19,679 nucleotides of DNA. It comes from Hyphochytrium catenoides (Eukaryota; Sar; Hyphochytriomycetes; Hyphochytriales; Hyphochytriaceae). Below are positions 15,900 through 19,679 of this stretch, one piece after another; within the stretch, counting starts at the first letter, position 1, and each line of letters begins with the position of its first letter. A model generated the notes under the pieces. The model saw nothing but the letters and a program-made list of their open reading frames with translations. It was not told where the DNA came from and did not search any database. The stretch spans positions 5,319-24,997 of the forward strand of contig FLMG01002038.1 in NCBI GenBank assembly GCA_900088475.1, written 5' to 3'. Position numbers and translations under genes: made by a program.

Positions 15900-16479
15900 C
15901 AACAAGCATGTCTCATTCCTCTCGACTTCGGTTCTCTTGTCTATTGATAGCTGACAATCTACGGGGTGTTGGCCTTCGCTAAGGTTACAGGTTACCTCGG
16001 CTCCCTTGGCCTTATGATTCACAGTTCTTAGAATACTAGAACTACTTTGAAGAAGACATGACAAACAAGAAGGGAACTAGCGGGCAAGCACGCACCTGCA
16101 GCCTTTAGAGTAGATACCCTGGTCCGTCCAGAGATAGAAAGAAGGACGGTGACCAGACACAAACGGATGGCGATGCTTGGGCGTTGTTGAGACGAAGCTT
16201 TGTGCGCCTCTTCACTTTTATTTCTACTCTAGTAGCAAAAGTTTATTAGGAGTCGTCCTATCAATTTCTGAAGCCAGCCTGCCGCCAGTTTTTTGGAGGA
16301 CGTGACTTCTGCTGCCGTTGCCCCAAATGAACAACCGGTTACTTTCTCCACTACTCTTTCTCCTTAGCCGAACCCTAAATATAGTTCTAGTTCTATAAGA
16401 ATGTTCATTCAACTATTAGGGCGCTTGGTGGCCAAAAGCTGAAGCGAGAGGGAACATATACGCTTTGCTTCTATAGTTT

Positions 16480-16501
16480 TTTTCTCTCTCTCTCCTCTCT
16501 C

Positions 16502-16546
<45 letters not shown>

Positions 16547-16563
16547 CTCTCTCTCTCTTTCTC
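16480..16563. repeat. (CT)n microsatellite
   Basis: A CT run with TTTC interruptions, like those in the introns of the left-edge gene. The following 530 bases hold only short, pyrimidine-biased frames on the + strand and a Glu/Arg-rich frame on the - strand. No gene is called. Confidence 0.95.
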
Positions 16564-17100
16564 GTTAATCCTCCTCAGGGTCGTTGGGACCTTGGACTCT
16601 TTGTCATTTTGAAGATCAGGTATAGAACTACGTTTCGATGTAGCCCGTCTTTGTTGATCCTTCTCTTCCTCTCAACTCTTTGCGGTAGAACTACTTTGCC
16701 TCCTCTCTGTGTATCTTCTCCCCTGTATCCCTTATCCTCCTCCATTTCCCCACAGTTTCTCTTTCTGTCTCTCTGGCCCTGTATCTCGAGTTCTATGTGC
16801 CGTTCTCGTCTCTCATGCCCCGTGCGGGATGGATGAGCTCCTGATGATTCTACGCTTGGCACTATAGAACTATACGGTTTCAAGAGGCGCCAGGCCGAAC
16901 CAAAAGAGTTAGCGTAGAACTACCCTGATGAGACTGTGCTTCTCTAGGAGCTCTACTTCCACACGTATGCAGTTCTGTCTGGCGCTCGAGCATCGAAAAG
17001 TAGTTCTACATTGAACTTGCCGCTGAACTTGCTGACTTCTCGTGGGAGAGCTTTTGTGCTGTGCGTGGTATGAGACAGCCACACAACAGCGGTACTCGGG

Positions 17101-17394
17101 TTCCTACCAGACTCAACCGCAAAAAGTCTGTTTCGTCTCTACCAAGGCTTCAACAAACTCCAACGCCCTGACTGGACAATCGTCTAGGGAGGGAAGTTTC
17201 ACTTGGACAAGGGCCAACTGAGCACCTGGAAATCAGTGCACTAGTTCCTACCAGACTCAACTGCACAAAATCTGTTTCGTCTCTAGGACACTTCTACTGT
17301 CCACCACTTCTACTTCCAACGCCTTGACTGGACAATCGTCTAGACGGAACTTTCACTTAGAGGAAGGATAAAGTGAGCACCAGGGATTCAGTGC
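17101..17394 (+). repeat. Tandem duplication of about 147 bp, two copies
   Basis: Copies 17101-17244 and 17245-17394 both begin TTCCTACCAGACTCAAC. They share TCTGTTTCGTCTCTA, TGACTGGACAATCGTCTAG, a TTTCACTT block, GAGCACC and TCAGTGC. They differ by small insertions and deletions in the middle. They lie directly before the TATA/AATAAA element at 17456-17524. Confidence 0.9.
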
Positions 17395-17455
17395 GAATTA
17401 TTGCATGTGTTCTGCAGGATCAGCAGTTATTTAGCGCATCTCCACCAGTGAGCAG

Positions 17456-17524
17456 TATATAAAGTTGGCGTTACCGTCCCGATACTGTTTTGGCTGCTCC
17501 GCCCTTGAACCTAATAAAACAGTA
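17456..17524 (+). promoter_or_regulatory. TATA box closely followed by AATAAA inside an inverted repeat
   Basis: TATATAAA (17456-17463) is followed 50 bases later by AATAAA (17513-17518). A perfect 9-bp inverted repeat, TACTGTTTT (17483-17491) and AAAACAGTA (17516-17524), straddles the signal. A promoter and poly(A) signal so close together are typical of a retroelement long terminal repeat. The tandem duplication upstream would fit a U3 region. No retroelement coding sequence or matching second terminal repeat is visible. A simple promoter for an unseen gene is the alternative. Confidence 0.35.
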
Positions 17525-17812
17525 CTGTATCTCTTTTGCTGCTTAGGGCGGGTAACGGTCACCTCTCCCAGGACGCTGAGGCGCCTGGCAGTTAACGCCT
17601 CTGTGTAGCAGTAAAAGAGGTTTGGCCCTTGGGTTTGGCACTGGAGCAGGCACTATCTATAGAGCGGTTAACGGCGAACCTTTACTGCTGCCAATCAGAT
17701 GCTCTATTTTCTCACCGTTTGGGCCCCTTAAAAACTGCCATGTGGCCCTTGGTGGAGGTGCCCTTATTCTTTTTTCTTTCATCTATGAGTACTCTAGATG
17801 ATAGCTACTACT
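17525..17812. other. Intergenic region with short inverted repeats
   Basis: GCAGTAAA near 17608 pairs with TTTACTGC near 17682. GTTAACG occurs twice, near 17592 and 17667. No gene is recognised. Composition becomes AT/GAA-rich from 17800. Confidence 0.35.
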
Positions 17813-17900
17813 AATATCTATTATAAAGAATATATACTAAGAAGTAAAAGAAGAAGTTAATATCTATTAAGAATATATACTAAGAAGTAAAAGAAGAAGT
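17813..17900 (+). repeat. Two tandem copies of a 42-46 bp AT/GAA-rich unit
   Basis: AATATCTATT, then AAGAATATATACTAAGAAGT and AAAAGAAGAAGT, occurs at 17813-17858 and again at 17859-17900. The first copy carries a 3-4 base insertion. The unit leads into the GAA tract that follows. Confidence 0.9.
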
Positions 17901-18060
17901 AGAAGATGAAGAAAGAAGAAGGAGGAGAACCTGAAGTAGATGAAGAAAGAAGAAGAAGATGAAGGATGAAGAAGAAGAAGAAGAAGTAACTACTAAGAAG
18001 ATGAAGGATGAAGAAGAAGAAGAGGAAGAAGGAGGAAAGGAAGAGAAAAAGAGGAGACGA
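17880..18060. repeat. (GAA)n / GAAGAT-rich tract
   Basis: Imperfect GAA, GAT and GAG triplets. Internally, the block AAGAAGATGAAGGATGAAGAAG recurs at about 17953 and 17997. The Glu/Lys-rich frame on + and Ser/Phe-rich frame on - across this tract are compositional. Similar tracts lie at 18590-18655 and 19225-19330, each at the same place in the larger tandem unit. Confidence 0.9.
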
Positions 18061-18768
18061 GAGCTACAAAACCCTGGACTCCGCAACGCGTTCTCCACCG
18101 CCACCCTCGCCATCAAGTTCGGAAAAGGAAGAAGAAGAATCATAGTTGAACTCTTCCGCGATAACTTATTCTTAGCCTACTGTTATTAGTCGTAGAATGA
18201 GTACATGCGACTTGTAAATTCCTTCCCTCTTTATTATAACTTGCCCCTTCAACAATAGTAGAGGATGAGTAGTGCCACTAGTATCAGACCTTGACGCTAG
18301 TGACTAGTATTAGATCTTGTCCTTCAACCAACTGTGTTCGCCCATGTACCATCTAGAACTACACTTATTTATAATTTACTCCATTTATCCACGTTTTCAA
18401 AAATGCAGCGAGTTCAGTATTTTCAAGGTTATTGATTAAAGCTTACTACTAATCAAAGAGGTAGGGAGAAAGAGGGGAAGGAAAACCTGCCTCATCCTTC
18501 TCCTGTTATCACAGAAGAGGAAGAGGAAGTCAGCTTTCATTCTCCCTCCTCTTTTTATAACTACTGCTATAAGACTATTACTACTACTGAATGAAGAAGG
18601 TAAAGGAGAAGGAGAAGAAGAAGGGGAAAAGAAGGGAGAAGAAGCAGAAGAGACAAAACGCTACAAAGTCCTCGGCTCTTCTTCAACAACACGTTCAACA
18701 CGTTCTCGTCCGCCACAATCAACATCGGAATAGGAAGAATCATCATCATAGTTGAACTCTCTCGGCGA

Positions 18769-19092
18769 TCATGATAGGAGGAGACAGAGGAGCTGAAGAA
18801 GAAGAGGGCGTAGGCGCCGAGACCCATCGTCATCATCGCGCTCAATCATGCAACAAGCTAGAGCGGCGTCGTCGAAAGTCAGGGCATTTGTCAACCGAGA
18901 CCAATAATGACCAATAGGACGGAAAGCATCAGGAGCGGCACGATCACTCTGAAGCTTGACCAGCTGTTGCACACAGTCCAAAACATAGGACATAGCACCA
19001 CCAAAAGACTCCCACACTAGCGGCACAAAGTGTAACCCCACAGCCTTCTGGTGGCAGGGACACTCGTACTTCCTCGACTTTTTTCTTTCAAA
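18769..19092 (-). pseudogene. Probable remnant of a non-LTR retroelement C-terminus
   Basis: The - strand frame, after a low-complexity Leu/Phe stretch derived from the GAA tract, reads a protein-like segment: KYECPCHQKAVGLHFVPLVW, ESFGGAMSYVLDCVQQLVKL, then GHYWSRLTNALTFDDAALAC and an Asp run. The order "GLxFxPLVxESFG... W..RL..AL...A" is like the extreme C-terminus of reverse transcriptase proteins of algal and oomycete non-LTR elements, as I recall them. It lacks any reverse transcriptase or endonuclease core here. No proper start codon is available, and the frame opens only through the simple repeat. Confidence 0.45.
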
Positions 19093-19336
19093 GGTAATTG
19101 ACTGAGGCTTAGTACTAGTCAAAGAGGAAGGGAGAAAGAGAAGAAGAAAAAAGAGAATTAACAGGAGAAGAAAGAGTAGGAGCGATTCATTCGGTGATAC
19201 AAAGTTTAGAAGAACAGTACTAACTAAGAAAAAGTAAGAAGGGAAGAAGAGGAAGAAGGGGAAGAAAAGGAAGAAGAGGAAGGAGCGGAAGAGCAAGAAG
19301 AAGAAGAAGAAGGAGAAGAGGAAGAAGAGACAAGAG

Positions 19337-19679
19337 CTACAAAGTCCTGGACTCTTCTTCAATACGCTCTAATCCTCCACCATCGTTATCGGAAAAGGAA
19401 GACGACTCGTAGTTGACCTCTTCGGCAATAACGAATAATGGAGACGGACGAGGAGAAGAAGAAGTCGTCGCATGGAGGCCATCATCATCATCGCGCTCAA
19501 CCATGCAACAAGCTGGAGCGGAGTCCCACCGCTGAAGAGGAACACGCTTCAGAATCTTCTGTAGCGCATTCTTCTCTTCATGGATTGCGAGCGACTTCTG
19601 CTGGTATAAAGAAAGAGTCATTAATGCCTTGCAAACCGAGACCAATGACCAAGAGGTCGAGAAGCATCAAGAGCGGCAC
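19337..19679 (-). pseudogene. Second, diverged copy of the retroelement-like C-terminus
   Basis: The - strand sequence at the window edge matches the copy at 18769-18950 at DNA level (ATGCAACAAGCT, then GCGCGATGATGATGATGG on - strand). The translation SAPACCMVERDDDDG parallels AALACCMIERDDDDG. The part nearest the window edge reads A(L/P)DA(S/F)RP(L/I)GH-WSR but then hits a stop and shifts frame relative to the other copy. About 90 extra bases lie between the two blocks. It is degraded and truncated by the window. Confidence 0.45.

Larger units (their letters stand above)
18040..19679 (-). repeat. Diverged tandem units of about 600-670 bp, about three copies
   Basis: Blocks recur in order. 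CTACAAA(A/G)(C/T)CCT(G/C)GACTC-like sequence is at 18066, 18662 and 19337. An ATCATAGTTGAACTCT-type block is at 18138, 18747 and 19410 (as CGTAGTTGACCTCT). ATCGCGCTCAA(T/C)CATGCAACAAGCT is at 18835 and 19491. The TCAAGGTTATTGATTAAAGC / TCAAAGGTAATTGACTGAGGC pair is at 18422 and 19089. A GAA-rich tract precedes each CTACAAA block. The last unit is cut by the window end. Confidence 0.8.

Noticed and set aside
17101-17394. CRISPR-like array
   Set aside because: There are only two long, diverged direct copies without short repeats and unique spacers, in a eukaryotic context.
1-19679. tRNA, rRNA or other structured RNA genes
   Set aside because: I looked for T-loop type GGTTCGA/GGTTCAA blocks with pairing arms and for conserved rRNA segments, and found none that hold up.

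Overview
This window is nuclear DNA of a eukaryote, most likely a protist or alga, though the sequence alone does not place it further. Several genes have GT-AG introns. One gene assembles into ten exons with every splice phase consistent. There are no bacterial operons or ribosome-binding sites. Purine/pyrimidine microsatellites, (CT)n, (GA)n and (GAA)n, recur throughout.

Layout. (1) 1-2015: the 3' part of a + strand gene, with three exons seen at 449-586, 851-1063 and 1815-2015, set in CT/GA-microsatellite introns. Its last intron holds one copy of a dispersed repeat. (2) 2022-3908, - strand: an intronless 628-codon gene with an acidic tract, a basic region, one C2H2 zinc finger and a C-terminal coiled coil. 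It ends only 6 bp from the stop of the preceding gene. (3) 3909-7123: gene-poor DNA with an AT-rich island (about 5015-5600), a repeated GCGTCATC motif and two doubtful small ORFs. (4) 7124-9880, + strand: a ten-exon kinesin-14-like motor of 618 aa with an unusual P-loop. (5) 9900-11330: coding-looking + strand pieces that do not resolve into one model. (6) 11480-13230: a patchwork of duplicated fragments, a ~200-bp pyrimidine-rich tandem repeat (the same family as the copy in the first gene's intron) and - strand coding-like acidic fragments. (7) 13835-15046, - strand: a secreted protein with three cystatin-like domains, a TATA box and a candidate poly(A) signal. (8) 15050-17800: intergenic DNA with GA and CT microsatellites, clustered copies of the nonamer TAGAACTAC, a ~147-bp tandem duplication and an LTR-like TATA/AATAAA element. 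(9) 17810-19679: GAA-rich DNA holding about three diverged tandem units of roughly 600-670 bp. On the - strand these carry what looks like the C-terminal end of a non-LTR retroelement protein.

The confident genes (zinc-finger protein, kinesin, multicystatin, and the exon series at the left edge) show no shared pathway, as expected for a eukaryotic chromosome segment. The more unusual content is the lineage-specific zinc-finger/coiled-coil protein, the atypical kinesin motor, the triple cystatin, and the repeat families around them.
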